Shown: positions 1 through 10,019 of the stretch, piece after piece
Layout: the number at the start of each line of letters is the position of its first letter
How positions within the stretch are numbered: position 1 is the first letter of the stretch
Assembly: GCA_905250885.1 (NCBI GenBank)
Contig: CAJNOQ010001356.1
Span: forward strand, 1-32,714
Direction of reading: 5' to 3'
Length of the DNA: 32,714 bases
Source: Didymodactylos carnosus
Lineage: Eukaryota > Rotifera > Eurotatoria > Philodinida > Philodinidae
Notes under the pieces: model-generated
The model's input: only the letters and a program-made list of their open reading frames with translations
What the model was told of the DNA's origin: nothing
Database searches by the model: none
Position numbers and translations under genes: made by a program

Positions 1-655
1 TCTACTACAATCTTACCAACACCTTCAACGACAACCTCAACGACTACCTCAACGACTACCTCAACAACCGCTTCAACGACAATCTCAACAACAACTTCAA
101 CGACTACCTCAACAACCACTTCGACGACAATCTTAGCAACAACTTCAACGACAACCTCAACGACTACCTCAACAACCGCTTCAACGACAATCTCAACAAC
201 AACTTCAACGACTACCTCAACAACCACTTCGACGACAATCTTAGCAACAACTTCAACGACAACTTCAACGACTACTTCGACGACAATCTCAACAACAACT
301 TCAACGACTACTTCAACAACAACTTCAGCGACAACTTCAGCGACAACCTCAACAACAACCTCAACAACAACTTCAACGACTACTTCAGCGACAACCTCAA
401 CAACAACCTCAACAACAACTTCAACGACTACTTCGACGACAATCTCAATAACAACTTCAACGACTACTTCAACAACAACTTCAACGACTACTTCGACGAC
501 AATCTCAACAACAACTTCAACAACAACTTCAACGACTACTTCGACGACAATCTCAACAACAACTTCAACGACTACTTCGACGACAATCTCAACAACAACT
601 TCAACAACAACTTCAACGACAACCTCAACAGCAATCTCAACGACAACCGCACCAG
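1..655 (+). CDS. Thr/Ser-rich mucin-like exon of a kelch protein (5' part outside window)
   Basis: Frame 1 is open from base 1 to a splice donor at 656 and encodes about 218 residues that are almost entirely Thr and Ser, with occasional Ile, Ala, Leu and Pro (units such as STTTSTT). The DNA is internally repetitive with a higher-order period of 108 bp (36 codons), for example 71 versus 179. No start codon or signal peptide is visible, so the gene begins to the left. The exon ends in phase 1 (Thr-Ala-Pro-G) directly before GTAATT. Joining it to the acceptor at 5003 continues in frame into the kelch domain. Such tracts are usually O-glycosylated extracellular spacers, which is family knowledge and not shown here. 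Low-complexity DNA of this kind may vary in copy number or be mis-assembled. Confidence 0.75.
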
Positions 656-1098
656 GTAATTTTGTGCATTTTAAACAAACCCATTTGTTTTGATCCTAAA
701 AGCATTTGTGTATCATAGACAAGAAAATTACGCTGAAAAACATAGAACAATGCAAAGAGCACTCTGAAAATTTCTCGACCGTTCAAATGAAAATAGAAAT
801 CTTCGAAGAAAAGACTATTCTATATCACAATACTTGAGGTACAAGGAATCCTGCTGCTTTGCCCCAAATGCTGAAATATTCCCTAACAAACGAACCTTTC
901 AGTAACGTAACAGAACTAGACGGAAGCTTTATTCTGTCAGAATACAAGCGGAAAAATATGCCATTATAGTACTCTAAACTAAAACTATCGAAAAACCCAA
1001 AACTGATAGTGTTAGGTTGATACTCTTGCTGATCGAGGAAATCAAGCTGAATCGCACAAATAGACTTTATTTGTATTCAATATGAACTAACTACTACA

Positions 1099-1353
1099 TA
1101 TCACACACACATCCACTTTTAGAAAACATCTCGATATATAGTACTTTCAACAAAGAGTCCTCGAGAAAAACCCAGGCTAATATACATAAACGGAAAAGTC
1201 TCACAACATCTGTGAAAATACCCAAGTGATATCGTTGGGAACAAAGCAACGATAGTGGGAAAAATGTTATATACAAAGTATAGGTTACCGTGACCTAGAA
1301 GATGATATGATACTTCTTGTATAATGGAAACGAAAAAAAATAGAGTTGTACAT
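1099..1353 (-). repeat. Probable LTR remnant at the left edge of the gypsy element
   Basis: Bases 1099-1233 match 7165-7300 at roughly 90% by eye in the same orientation, so this is a repeated unit. Bases 1305-1353 match 4690-4745 at about 80% with one gap. The two matches bracket a decayed gypsy pol, which suggests LTR material, but exact LTR ends and a target duplication could not be defined. Confidence 0.45.
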
Positions 1354-1767
1354 ATATTCGAGAAAACTCGAATCCGGGACACATGTACGGTTTCTTTATG
1401 ACCTCATCGATGTATTTCACTCTATAATTTCAATCAATAATCATTTCCTTTAAACAACCATTTTGCTGTATAATTTTGAACAGACCATAATACTTGGGTG
1501 AGAATTTTTCTAAATTCTTGTTCATCATTTGTTTGAGTAAGGCGAACTGTCCCGGCTGTAATCTGGTTTGATCTTGACGTCCTGTGTCATAGGTGTGTTT
1601 GCTGATATTATGCTGTTTCTATATTGCTTTTTGCAATTGACTTTGCTTGTTTTACAAACTTAATTAGTTGTGTATAGTAATCAGTGGTCGTTGATAACTT
1701 AGTAATTGATGCTGGTATAACAAATGGTAGAACTGGATCTCTACCATACATTAGTTTGATGGAATGG

Positions 1768-1851
1768 CTATTGACACGCCCGAGCGTGTCAACTAGAAGC
1801 TATTGCCACTCTCAAGAGTGTCCTTGTTGACACTCCTGGAAGTGTCAATAG
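1768..1851. repeat. Three consecutive short palindromes inserted next to the integrase end
   Basis: CTATTGACAC at 1768 pairs with GTGTCAATAG at 1842. Inside lie three adjacent mini-palindromes of the form TTG(A/C)CACnC..GTGTC, at about 1771-1792, 1804-1825 and 1827-1848. The whole 84-bp segment is therefore both a triplet of hairpins and a larger palindrome. It has no coding sense in the neighbouring pol frames and looks like an inserted mini-foldback. Confidence 0.6.
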
Positions 1852-1933
1852 ACACACCCTTAATTCGAATGGTTCCATTCCTGTTGTTGTCTGCTTGGAT
1901 GTATTGTATGTAAATGTTACGAATTGTAGATAG

Positions 1934-2646
1934 TCATCCCAATCCGTTTGTTGTTGGTTCACATAAGCACCAATTGATCCTGTTAATGTTGCGTAAAGAT
2001 CCTTCAGTTAAAGCATTGGTTTGTGGATGATAGGTTGTTGTTTTAATATGACTGATACCACACCTGGATGAAATAGCGTCGAAGACGTTTGCCATAAAAT
2101 GACTTCCTTTTGGTGTACCATATTGTAAAAGAATCTTCTCCGCCTGGAATTTTGCTGCTGTTTCAGCTGTATAATTAGGTATTGCTGGTATAACAGCCCA
2201 CTTTGATAAATAATTTGTATAGACCAAAACGTACTTGTTACCAGATGTTGATTGCAGAACGGAGCACGTAAAAAAATCTTACGTTTTTTAGTATCCACGA
2301 AATTTAGACCCAGTAAGTCCAAAATATCAGTGGGTGATGCAATCGATTCTAAAGTTCCAGCTGATTTTTTCCCTGATACCTTGAATTGTTGACATTTTGT
2401 ATATAATAACATATGTTGTTTAATAGTGTTATACATTCCTGGCCAATAATATCTATTATGAATTTTGTTCCATGTTTTTCTTAAGCCTAAACGTCCACTT
2501 GTTGAATTATCATGGTAAGCTTGTAATAACTCTTGAATCATCGATGTATGTGTCAATGGTAGCTTTAATTTCGACTGATCCCGACGTTCAATGATTTTAT
2601 GTATGACACCATTTTCTAGTTGGAATGATTTAATTGGATGACCCAT
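1934..2646 (-). pseudogene. Ty3/gypsy integrase remnant
   Basis: The right part (2008-2646) encodes the N-terminal zinc-binding HHCC module: a His-bearing helix, then RYYWPGM, then a Cys pair (C-x-x-C is degraded to TKCQQF). The left part (1934-2227) is in another frame and carries the end of the DDE core, with YGTPK, GSHF, TTTYHPQTNALTE and the final Glu. The TDNG segment holding the second Asp is lost between YGTPK and GSHF. The two pieces are separated by a frameshift near 2230. In Ty3/gypsy elements this follows RNase H, which matches the order here on the minus strand. It cannot be functional. Confidence 0.85.
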
Positions 2647-2697
2647 CTTTAATTGATCATACAGTAATTTGATTTTGGTGTCATCTAATTGATGTCA

Positions 2698-3203
2698 TTA
2701 GATTGCTGTTGGATCAAACGGTGATATAATAGCCATATTAATGTTGTTCATCTGTCCAGTCATTACTTCTAATTGTTGGTCAGCAATATCATCTAGTTTT
2801 TCAACTGAATGTCTTGATAAACAATCAGCAACACAATTTGAACTACCAGATGCGTGTTTTATGTTAAACGAATATTCTTGTAGTTGTAATGACCATCGCT
2901 CTAACCTGCCATTCTTAGACGATTGTTTGCTTAACCAACATAATGGATGGAGGTCGGTAATGACTGTGAAATCGCGAGCATATAGATATGGTCGCAATTT
3001 CAGAGTATACCACACTAGTGCCAAACATTCTTTTCAACGGTCGAATATTTCTTCTTTTGCGGTGATAAAGATCTCGATAAATACTGAATTGGTTTAGCAT
3101 CTCTATCTTCCATAATCTGATGCAAAACACCACCGAAACCACAATTTGATGCATAGGTGCTCCATTTTAGTGTTAATTTTGATTTACCGTCATCAGATGC
3201 CAA
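2698..3203 (-). pseudogene. Ty3/gypsy RNase H remnant
   Basis: Two overlapping minus-strand frames together cover the RNase H domain. The first (3015-3203) has a GGVLHQ segment followed by IQYLSRSLS and YSTVEKN. The second (2698-3024) has the region with FTVITDLHPLCWL and the terminal ADCLSRH motif. The usual T-D-A-S catalytic start reads T-Y-A-S, so the first catalytic Asp is replaced by Tyr. A frameshift joins the two pieces near 3020. Position and order between RT and integrase are standard for Ty3/gypsy pol. Confidence 0.85.
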
Positions 3204-3400
3204 AAATGCATATTATGCTAATCACTGTTTAAGTTTGAAACGCTCCTTGACACCGTTGTGTTCATTAATTCAGTATGTTTGTTTTTGAACGCATTTAGTG
3301 GCGCTGCGATTGTTGAAAAATTTGGAATGAAATGACGAACAAATGGATAGACTGCTTTCGTTGTAGTTGGTATCGGAAGTTCTAATGTTTTGTTTACATT

Positions 3401-4152
3401 TCATGATGTTGGTTTAATACCAGTTCGTGTGATTCTATAACCAAGATAATCTAATTCTTTTCTTGCTAATGTACATTTAACACTATTTAGTTTGACATTG
3501 GCTTTTTTCCATGATATCAATACTATATCCATATGCTTTTCATGTTTCTCAAACGTTGGTGAATATACAATAATGTCATCTATAAACACCAATGCGATGT
3601 CCCTGCGTAATGTACCTAATACTGAATTGGTTACCCGTTGGAATGTTAACGGTGCGTTTGATAGTCCAAATGGCAATACATTTACTCCATAAAGGCCGTC
3701 GGTGGTGACGAAAGCCATTTCTTTTTCTTGTCACATTCCGCGACTGGGATTTCTCGATAGCCAGCTTTTAAATCCAATGTTCAAAAATAATTGCAATCAG
3801 ACAATTTGTAAATGATATCATCAATGCGTGGTAACGGATAAACGTCTCGTTCGGTGATCAAATTCGGTTTTCTGTAATCTACACAAAAACTTGCCTTACC
3901 GTCCTTTTTCTTGATGATGGCGACTGCTGATGACCATGCACTTGTACTTGGTCGAATGCTGCGATTTTCCAACATTTCTTTCACTTGTTCATTGAAAATT
4001 TGTCTTTCTATGGTCGCTTTTCGATATGGATAGGACTGAATTGGTTGATGACTTGGTTTGACTGGAATGCGATGTTCGACGTGGTTGTTATTGATTGTTG
4101 TTACTGTTGACGTATCAAACACGGCCCAATGTTTCAGTAAGATAGGCTCCAA
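3401..4152 (-). pseudogene. Ty3/gypsy reverse transcriptase remnant
   Basis: The N-terminal piece (3781-4152) contains HRIPVKPSHQPIQSYPYR, then SAWSSAVAIIKKKDG and VDYRKPN, followed by DVYPLPRIDD. It runs into an in-frame TGA at 3781-3783 where Ser would be expected, just before the LDLKAGYREIPV block with the first catalytic Asp. A frameshift near 3718 then leads to the second piece (3401-3718) with GLSNAPLTFQR and the intact FIDDIIVYS catalytic box, then LDYLGYRI. Domain order and motifs are diagnostic for a Ty3/gypsy RT, and it is plainly inactive. Clade assignment among bdelloid gypsy families cannot be made by eye. Confidence 0.92.
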
Positions 4153-4364
4153 TTGTTGTCTTTGTTATCTCGATAAATGAGAAACTAGTTGAGCAACGAT
4201 TGAGTTGACTGATGATGTTGATTTTTGCTCAACATCGTCTGAGGTTACTGACGAAACACAATTGTGAACTGGTTGATAATGGTGATTTGGTGTTGGTTGT
4301 TGATTGATTTTTCTGTATGGATTGGCATAACACCACCTGTGATCTTCTTGTTGTTCGATTGCCC

Positions 4365-4586
4365 CTAGATTCGTGCTTTAACTATTGTTTTAGCTGATTT
4401 GGTTGTGTTTAATAATGATACTGGTGTTATATTGTGGTTGACAAATAATAATGCATGTGGGACCACAACATGTTGTTTGTCCATCACTCTTGATAATGGT
4501 GTAAAGATAGCCGTCGTCACTTGAGGCACTGTTGTTGTTGCTTGTATAACTTTTGCTGATAATGGTCGTATCATTACATCTTGCAA
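4365..4586 (-). pseudogene. Gypsy pol N-terminal/protease-RT linker remnant
   Basis: This short minus-strand open stretch lies just upstream of the RT piece and in the right orientation. It contains a hydrophobic beta-rich segment (HALLFVNHNITPV followed by SLLNTTKSAKTI) of the kind found in the protease-to-RT linker of Ty3/gypsy polyproteins. No D-S/T-G protease active site is visible. The bases between it and the RT piece (4153-4364) are open for much of one frame but contain breaks. No gag was recognised, so the element is 5'-incomplete. Confidence 0.45.
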
Positions 4587-4689
4587 CGTTTTAATATAAT
4601 ATATTTGACGATTATTGAGGTGTTCTTCAAACTTGACTGTTGTTTGCTGATGTTGTGATCGAGTTGTTAAATTTTAAAAGTAATAACTA

Positions 4690-4745
4690 TATGATACCTA
4701 TTGTAGAATAGAAATGAAAAGAAAAGAGAGTTCTACATATATTTG
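4690..4745 (-). repeat. Possible LTR fragment at the right edge of the gypsy element
   Basis: About 56 bp align with 1305-1353 in the same orientation at roughly 80% identity with one gap, on the far side of the gypsy pol remnant. This supports an LTR pair, but the match is short and AT-rich. Confidence 0.4.
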
Positions 4746-5003
4746 AGGAAAGAAAAACGAAAGTCATATGGGAAGAAAAAGACATGAAAGGTTAGAACAG
4801 AACGAAAGATAACAGATAGATACAAAATAGAACCAACATAAAAACACATAGGCAAATGAAGATTGAAACTGCTCATTTCCAGAAAACTTCGTTCCTGCTC
4901 ATCTATTGGAAAAGTGTCTCCTAACAACAGAACTTAGAATCGAGATTGGGTTATACCACTACAGCTATAGTACTAATTCGGCCTGTAACCTTTCTCCCTT
5001 CAG

Positions 5004-6004
5004 CCCAATGGAGCACTACTGGAAGCATGGCAACAGCACGCTATTATCATACTGGAACCCTGTTAAATTCGGGCACAGTTCTTGTCACTGGTGGTAACAC
5101 GGGATCGTCGGCTACTGCTACTTGTGAAATATATGATCCATCAACGAGCCAATGGAGCACTACTGGAAACATGGTAATACCACGCTATTATCATACTGCA
5201 ACCCTGCTAAACTCGAGCAAAGTTCTTGTTACTGGTGGTTACACAGGATCGTCGATGACTAGTACTTGCGAAATATATGATCCATCAACGAGCCTATGGA
5301 CCACTACTGCAAACCTGACAACAACACCCAATTATCATACTGCAACCCTGCTAAATTCCGGCAAAGTTCTTATCGCTGGTGGTTTTATAGCATCGACGAC
5401 TGCTACTGCTGTTTGTGACATATTCGATCCAACAACAGGCCTAGTGAGCACTACAGCAAGCATGCATACAGCACGCTATTCTCATACTGCAACCCTGCTG
5501 AATTCCGGCAAAGTTCTTGTCGTTGGTGGTTACGACACCACGCGTCTTGCTACTTGTGAAATATTTGATCCCTCAACGAGTACGTGGACCAATACTGGAA
5601 GCATGGCAGTAGGACGCACTTTTCATACTGCAACCCTACTAAATTCGGGCAAGGTTCTTGTCACTGGTGGTTATACTCCATCGTCGCCTACTGCTGCTTG
5701 TGAAATATTTGATCCCTCAACGAGTACGTGGAGCACTACTGCAAACATGACAACAGTGCGTTATTCTCAGACTGCAAATCTGTTGAGCTCCGGCCAAGTT
5801 CTTGTCGCTGGTGGTTACAGCGCATCGTCGCCTCTTGATACTTGTGAAACGTTTGATCCATCAACGAGCCAATGGAACACTACCGCAAGTATGACAGCAC
5901 CACGTTATACGCACATTGCAAACCTGTTGAACTCCGGCGAAGTTCTTGCCGCTGGTGGTTTTACCACAGCGGCTATTGCTACTTGTGAAAATTATTCTAT
6001 ATGA
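5004..6004 (+). CDS. Kelch-repeat domain exon (seven units), C-terminal part of the Thr-rich protein
   Basis: An uninterrupted frame encodes about 333 residues made of seven kelch units of 46-49 residues. Each has a W-(S/T)-T-T-(G/A)-x-M start, a (Y/F)-x-HTATLLNSG-KVLV core, a Gly-Gly pair and a terminal (E)I(Y/F)DPSTS. The seventh unit is cut at ENYSI, so the propeller is probably closed by neighbouring strands. Seven blades is the usual count for kelch and galactose-oxidase-like propellers. No catalytic oxidase residues are evident, so a binding role is more likely. The frame continues upstream of 5004, but the polypyrimidine-CAG acceptor and the phase match to 655 mark 5004 as the exon start. 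The units are also about 145-bp DNA repeats. Together with the Thr-rich exon this suggests a secreted or surface protein. Confidence 0.88.
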
Positions 6005-6160
6005 ATCATCTATTGTTTATCTTCATATACACGAAAGTAGGAGTATCTGATGGTTAATAATAGATCTATGATTAACCAATCTACTCTACTAACTACATAA
6101 ATAACTTATTTACATACTAACTTATTTTTATTCATATCAACAGGACGTACTATTTATATA

Positions 6161-6166
6161 AATAAA
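6161..6166 (+). terminator. Candidate poly(A) signal of the kelch gene
   Basis: AATAAA lies about 157 bp after the kelch stop codon, in an AT-rich tract followed by a T/C-rich stretch. Position is the only support. Confidence 0.4.
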
Positions 6167-6234
6167 GTTTCTTTTCTCCTCATCTGGTCTATGGCTACAA
6201 GATTAAAGTTTGATTCCATTTGTATTCTGTGATA

Positions 6235-6507
6235 ATGTCACGCAGAAGTTCAAGAGTGAACGAGGCTAAGTCGATTGAAGAGTCGAGTGGTATCGAGGAC
6301 AGTGTTGTAATCAGAAGTGATGTTAAATGGTATATCAAAAACTGTTTGTCCCAGCACGAGAAAAGCAGTTAGCATCTACAGATTCACTAGATATACTGAT
6401 AGATGCTGCAAGCTGCATCGGAAAAAGAGAGGGTGATGGTGACGAAGGTGAGGGTGTTTCCCAAATAACGATAAATCGAAGGAGACGAAGTTCAACGGGA
6501 AAAGTAT
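6235..6507 (+). pseudogene. Small unrecognised gene with a frameshift
   Basis: An ATG at 6235 opens a 45-codon frame (MSRRSSRVNEAK, then a Ser/Glu-rich stretch) that ends at 6372. From about 6327 a second frame carries KLFVPAREKQLAS, an acidic/Gly tract and a basic end (INRRRRSS) to the stop at 6507. The two frames read best as one charged, probably disordered protein of about 90 residues, broken by a single indel near 6325. No domain was recognised. The last part and the 3' flank are duplicated at 7304-7533, where the frame has an early stop. It could also be two unrelated short frames. Confidence 0.35.
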
Positions 6508-6680
6508 AAAAAGAAAAAGGAAAGCTTTACCCAATTTAATGAAAATTGGTTCTTTTGATTTTTTGATTTTTTTGTGTACTAAGAGGAGTACAGTAGATGA
6601 AATAAAGCGCAAAGGGTGAAAAGAGAATAGAAATGATACGGACGTTGTTTGAATAAATGCTTGATTAAACAATAAAATGG
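6451..6680 (+). repeat. 230-bp direct repeat, copy 1
   Basis: From GAGGGTGTTT onward this segment matches 7304-7533 over about 230 bp, with landmarks such as GGAAAGCTTTACC and GTACAGTAGATGAAATA in the same order. It spans the 3' end of the small gene and its flank, indicating a local duplication. Confidence 0.8.
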
Positions 6681-6682
6681 TT

Positions 6683-7164
6683 TTATTAAAAACATATATG
6701 TTTTTAAAAACATGCTGAGCGGTACTACTGGTAAGTCGATTGTGTTGGAAAATGAATTTTTAGTTGTGCTACGTATGAAATAATCAATTGACGTTTTTTG
6801 CAGGGGGTCCAATTTTGATCACGCAAGAAAATATTTGAGGGGGTCTTTATTTGATCCCGTAGTCATATATGCACCCTGTACTGTTTATATATCACACAGT
6901 CAATGACAGTGGGAGGGGGTATACATATATCACGTCGTCATACCTATGCCACTTGGATTTGAGAAAGAAATTGTGTTTTTTTTAAAAATGGAGGCGTTTT
7001 GTTTCATGGGGTGTTTTTCTAGGAGAATTTTGCAGTGCATTCATGTTCCGGTGTAAATACGATGGAAGGAGGAAAGGTAGCTGTTTCTTCCTTTCTTTCT
7101 GTGATGTAAGAAAACGAAAGAAGACTGAAAACGTTTAATACAAACGAAATACAACGAATACAAT
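6683..7164. other. Non-coding AT-rich stretch with a short hairpin
   Basis: A near-perfect palindrome around ACATATATGT lies at about 6686-6712. G-rich patches (GGGGGTC near 6805 and 6840) follow. No gene was seen on either strand. Confidence 0.5.
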
Positions 7165-7300
7165 ATCACACACACACATCCACTTTTAGGAAACATCTCG
7201 ATATACAGTACTTTGAACCAAGAGTCCACGAGAAAAACCCAGGCTGTTACACATAAACGGAAAAGTCTCACAACATCTGTAAAAATACCTAAGTGATATC
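7165..7300 (+). repeat. Solo LTR-like fragment
   Basis: About 136 bp match 1099-1233 at roughly 90% by eye. The fragment ends exactly where copy 2 of the 230-bp repeat begins (7304), so an insertion or recombination junction lies at about 7301-7303. No pol sequence accompanies it. Confidence 0.7.
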
Positions 7301-7303
7301 AAT

Positions 7304-7533
7304 GAGGGTGTTTGACAAATAATGATATATCGAAGGAGAAGAAATTAAAGCGGTAAAAGACAATAAAGCAAATGGAAAGCTTTACCGAATTTAATGAAAA
7401 TTGTTTTTTTTGATTTTCTGATTGTTTTGTGTATAAGAGAAGTACAGTAGATGAAATAGAAGAGGATGAAAGAAGAAGAGAAAAGATACAGACGTTACTT
7501 GGATAAATGTTTGGTTAAATAATACAAGGTTTT
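7304..7533 (+). repeat. 230-bp direct repeat, copy 2
   Basis: Diverged copy of 6451-6680 in the same orientation. The coding part is broken by a stop right after the GAGGGTGTT landmark. The copy abuts the LTR-like fragment on its left. Confidence 0.8.
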
Positions 7534-7619
7534 TTGGTTATGTTTTGGTTTTGTTTTAACAGAAAAATATATGATTTTTTAGAAAATATAACGACGAATG
7601 TTGACCATATGTAAAAAAA

Positions 7620-8591
7620 TGGAGGTACGAGAATTTGTACGCGTTTCGAATGTCTTCGTCAGTAAATGCTCTTTTGGGGACATGGTGTAGCTGTCAAGAT
7701 GGTCTAGGAAGTGGAGAAAGTTTTCTAACGTATAGTGTGCAGTGGCTTTATTAAAGATGGGACGGAGTTTCGAGTCAAGAAAGCTTGGCTGTAGGCGATT
7801 TAATCGCGGCTACTATTGGAGTCAGGGGCTCACCTATTTTGTGGTCTTTTGGGTTGTAATATAGATCTGGTAGTTCGCACTCATCTAGAGAGAATCTGAG
7901 TTTCTTATACTGGTTCTGGATGATACGTTTCTGCCGAAGAAATAGTCTTAAAAGCTCGTCTAATTCAGAAACAGTGTGTTGGAGAGGGTTATCAGGGATT
8001 TCTTCATACGCATTAGTTTTCTCCATATAGGCGTCTGATTTGATTTGGTATGCAGTCAGAGTATCCAAGTGGAATATTTTTGATTTATCAGTTTTTCGAA
8101 ATACGACTCGATCCTGAGATTGTTGTTTCTGGGGCGTCATAAGACCTTTGCAAAGATGTGGATCAGAACGCTGCTTGGAGGACTCAAATGTGACCCGATC
8201 GGCAAAAGAATCAACTACTGGGCGAGGAATATCGGGAGATCGAATTTCTTCGTTGGAGCGGGTTTGAATTTTCTCGCCCATAGGCTCAATCTCAGAGGTG
8301 AGGCGACGAACGGCCGTTATCGGATTAGGTGAAACATACGCTGGACCTTTATTTAGTACCTGACGCTGATGACTGTCTAGATTGATGGCGTAATTCTTAA
8401 TCTGGGGCGGGAAATTAATAGTGGTATAGTGGGGATGAACTTTTGATTTTGCATAAGGCGCTGTAGGGTTTATGGTGGAGGATGCTTTTCTGCACTTTTC
8501 TTTAAAAAATGAACCTTTTTGAGGGTTTTTTGTTCGTTCTTTTTTGGAAGATTTGAAAGGATAATGTCGATGTGCACAAGAAAAAGGGGGT
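7620..8591 (-). pseudogene. Penelope-like (Athena-type) reverse transcriptase, N-terminal fragment
   Basis: Read on the minus strand, the frame is open from 8591 to 7775. It shows VLNKGPAYVSPNPITAV, then a charged helical stretch, KTDKSKIFHLDTLTAY and the motif LPDLYYNPKDHKIG, ending PLTPIVAAIKSPTAKLS. The N-K-G-P block and the YYNPKDHK...PLTPIV...IKSPT block are typical of the region before the palm in Penelope-like RTs. After TAKLS the frame stops, and a one-base shift continues with FLDSKLRPIF and ATAHYTLENFLHFLDHL to about 7620. The catalytic palm, the linker and any GIY-YIG domain are absent. The N-terminal basic Ser/Lys tract resembles Athena elements of bdelloid chromosome ends, from family knowledge. 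Subtelomeric position here is an inference. Confidence 0.75.
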
Positions 8592-8867
8592 TAAGGGGGA
8601 CAGCAGTTTTTGACGAACGTTATGAATTTCTCTCTCAATTGCTTCTGTCTCGAGGTTTTTAGTTAAAATCATACACTCGGTTAAAGTCGACTTTGCCGTA
8701 AGGTGTTATTTCAGCGTTCTATGAACGTAGGATATCCTAGGTCAGGATTCGGGCGATTCCCGAAAGGATTCACTCACAGACTGGTTCTAACTCTGCTTCC
8801 GTTTGCTCCAAGCAGTACTGGACCAACACTTTCTGTTCCAGGTGTCGCTCTAAAAATTGATCATACT
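8592..8867. other. Non-coding stretch
   Basis: No convincing frame was seen on either strand. This may be the 5' untranslated part of the Penelope-like fragment. Confidence 0.4.
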
Positions 8868-9029
8868 TAGGCATGCACCAGTTCCAATCTTAGGCTTGGA
8901 GGATTGGTACAATCAGGATTGGTACCAAGCTGGGATTGGTACCAGTTAGGCTTAGTAACAATCCCAACCATCTCCAGTTAGGCTTGGTACCAATCCTCCA
9001 AGCCTAAGATTGGAACTGGTACATGCCTA
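8868..9029. mobile_element. 162-bp palindromic miniature element with 8-bp target duplication
   Basis: The element begins TAGGCATGCACCAGTTCC and ends with its inverse (GGAACTGGTACATGCCTA), and the arms pair over most of its length. Flanks ATCATACT (8860-8867) and ATCATAAT (9030-9037) agree in 7 of 8 bases, consistent with an 8-bp target-site duplication as made by hAT-type transposases. The interior is built from copies of GGATTGGTACCA and AGGCTTGG. It has no coding capacity. The same terminal 12-mer recurs at 25664 and 26256. Confidence 0.85.
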
Positions 9030-9127
9030 ATCATAATGATTAACTTTGTGCACAGAGCAGGTGGTTTTTGTTTTGTTTAATCATTTTATTAAGATATATT
9101 CTAGGTTGATTTGTGTGTATTTTCACT

Positions 9128-9258
9128 GATCATATAGCATCAGGATCATATAGCATCAGGAGTAAGTACAAGGAAATGCTGTGGTGATTCGTTTCTTCCG
9201 TGGCTCCAACTCTATCTTTGATGGCTCCAGATAAAACTTTTCATGCTCTATCGATCAT
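9128..9258 (-). repeat. Isolated inverted copy of the 170-bp satellite unit
   Basis: Read on the minus strand, this contains the landmarks of the array at 16180-17794 in the same order: GAGCATGAAAAG, TCTGGAGCCATCAAAGAT, GAGTTGGAGCCA, GAAACGAATC, CACAGCATTT, then the CTGATGC-CATATGATC end. The last piece is duplicated (two ATCATATAGCATCAGG copies). Confidence 0.8.
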
Positions 9259-10019
9259 TGAAGGAGAGAATAGGAAGAGAAATTGATCGAAAATATTAAC
9301 AGTGAATAGATGTTCATGAGTACATATGGAAGGCCTCATCGTTTATCGATTTGATATCTTACTTGTCGCGTTTGACAAGTGATCAACGAGAAAATCGCTC
9401 GATGATATAATGTTTCCACCCCACGATTTGATGAGTAGTTTTTATGTTGTTAGATGGATTGTGTTTGTTGATTGGTTGCGTTTGATTATTAGTTCGGTTT
9501 GAAGTTGGGGTATAGTGATGCTTAGTTGCATTAGCTTGGGGACATCTGACTCTTTAGGATACATTTGACATCGATTGATAGCTTCGTCGAAAAGAGATAG
9601 AAGCGTTTGACCCGAATGATGAATGAATTGAAATTAATATGTCCTCTCACGATGCTCACTCTCTCAGTATTGTTACAATCGATCATATCTTTCTTGAGAA
9701 CACTGATCGTATCTAGTTGTTAATAACGGATGATTGACTCTCTGAAGATTGTGAGTCATCTTTCTTTGTGCATTTGGAAGAAGGAAATAGTTTGATGTGT
9801 GATAACATCGTCATTCTTATTAGTCTATTTCTTTCTCCTTTTTTCTCTTCGTATTCTGCAAGAGAGAAAATAGTATAACGTACAGTTTTGAACTTGACGA
9901 ATAACGATAGACAAACTCCTGTTTAACGACAATTTTCATTGCTACGTGCGCAATTTTGGTAACCGGGTAAAGTTTTATTCTGTTTAATAATAAGTAGCTG
10001 TATCCATTGCTGTTGATAT
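9259..10019. other. Non-coding stretch before the transposase-like locus
   Basis: No supported gene was seen. An imperfect hairpin, ACTTGTCGCGTTTGACAAGT, lies at 9361-9380. This stretch should contain the promoter of the 10020 locus, or the transposon 5' end, but no terminal inverted repeat was recognised. Confidence 0.4.

Larger units (their letters stand above)
656..5003 (+). other. 4.35-kb intron of the kelch gene, filled by a gypsy element
   Basis: The donor GTAATT at 656 follows a phase-1 exon end. The acceptor is a pyrimidine-rich tract ending in CAG at 5001-5003. Joining G at 655 to CC at 5004 makes an Ala codon and gives Thr-Ala-Pro-Ala-Gln-Trp-Ser, the expected linker into the first kelch unit. 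Other introns in this window are about 40-180 bp, so this one is exceptional. Its length is explained by an antisense Ty3/gypsy remnant (about 1099-4745). The stretches 656-1098 and 4746-5003 show nothing recognisable beyond AT-rich sequence. Confidence 0.65.

Noticed and set aside
1..655. Possible CRISPR-like or centromeric array
   Set aside because: The repeats are multiples of three, stay open in one frame and encode only Thr/Ser-type codons before a splice donor, so this is coding low complexity.
7041..7271. Minus-strand frame of 76 codons
   Set aside because: It lies over the LTR-like fragment and a similar frame occurs at its copy near 1094-1276. It is a by-product of the repeat, with no protein features.
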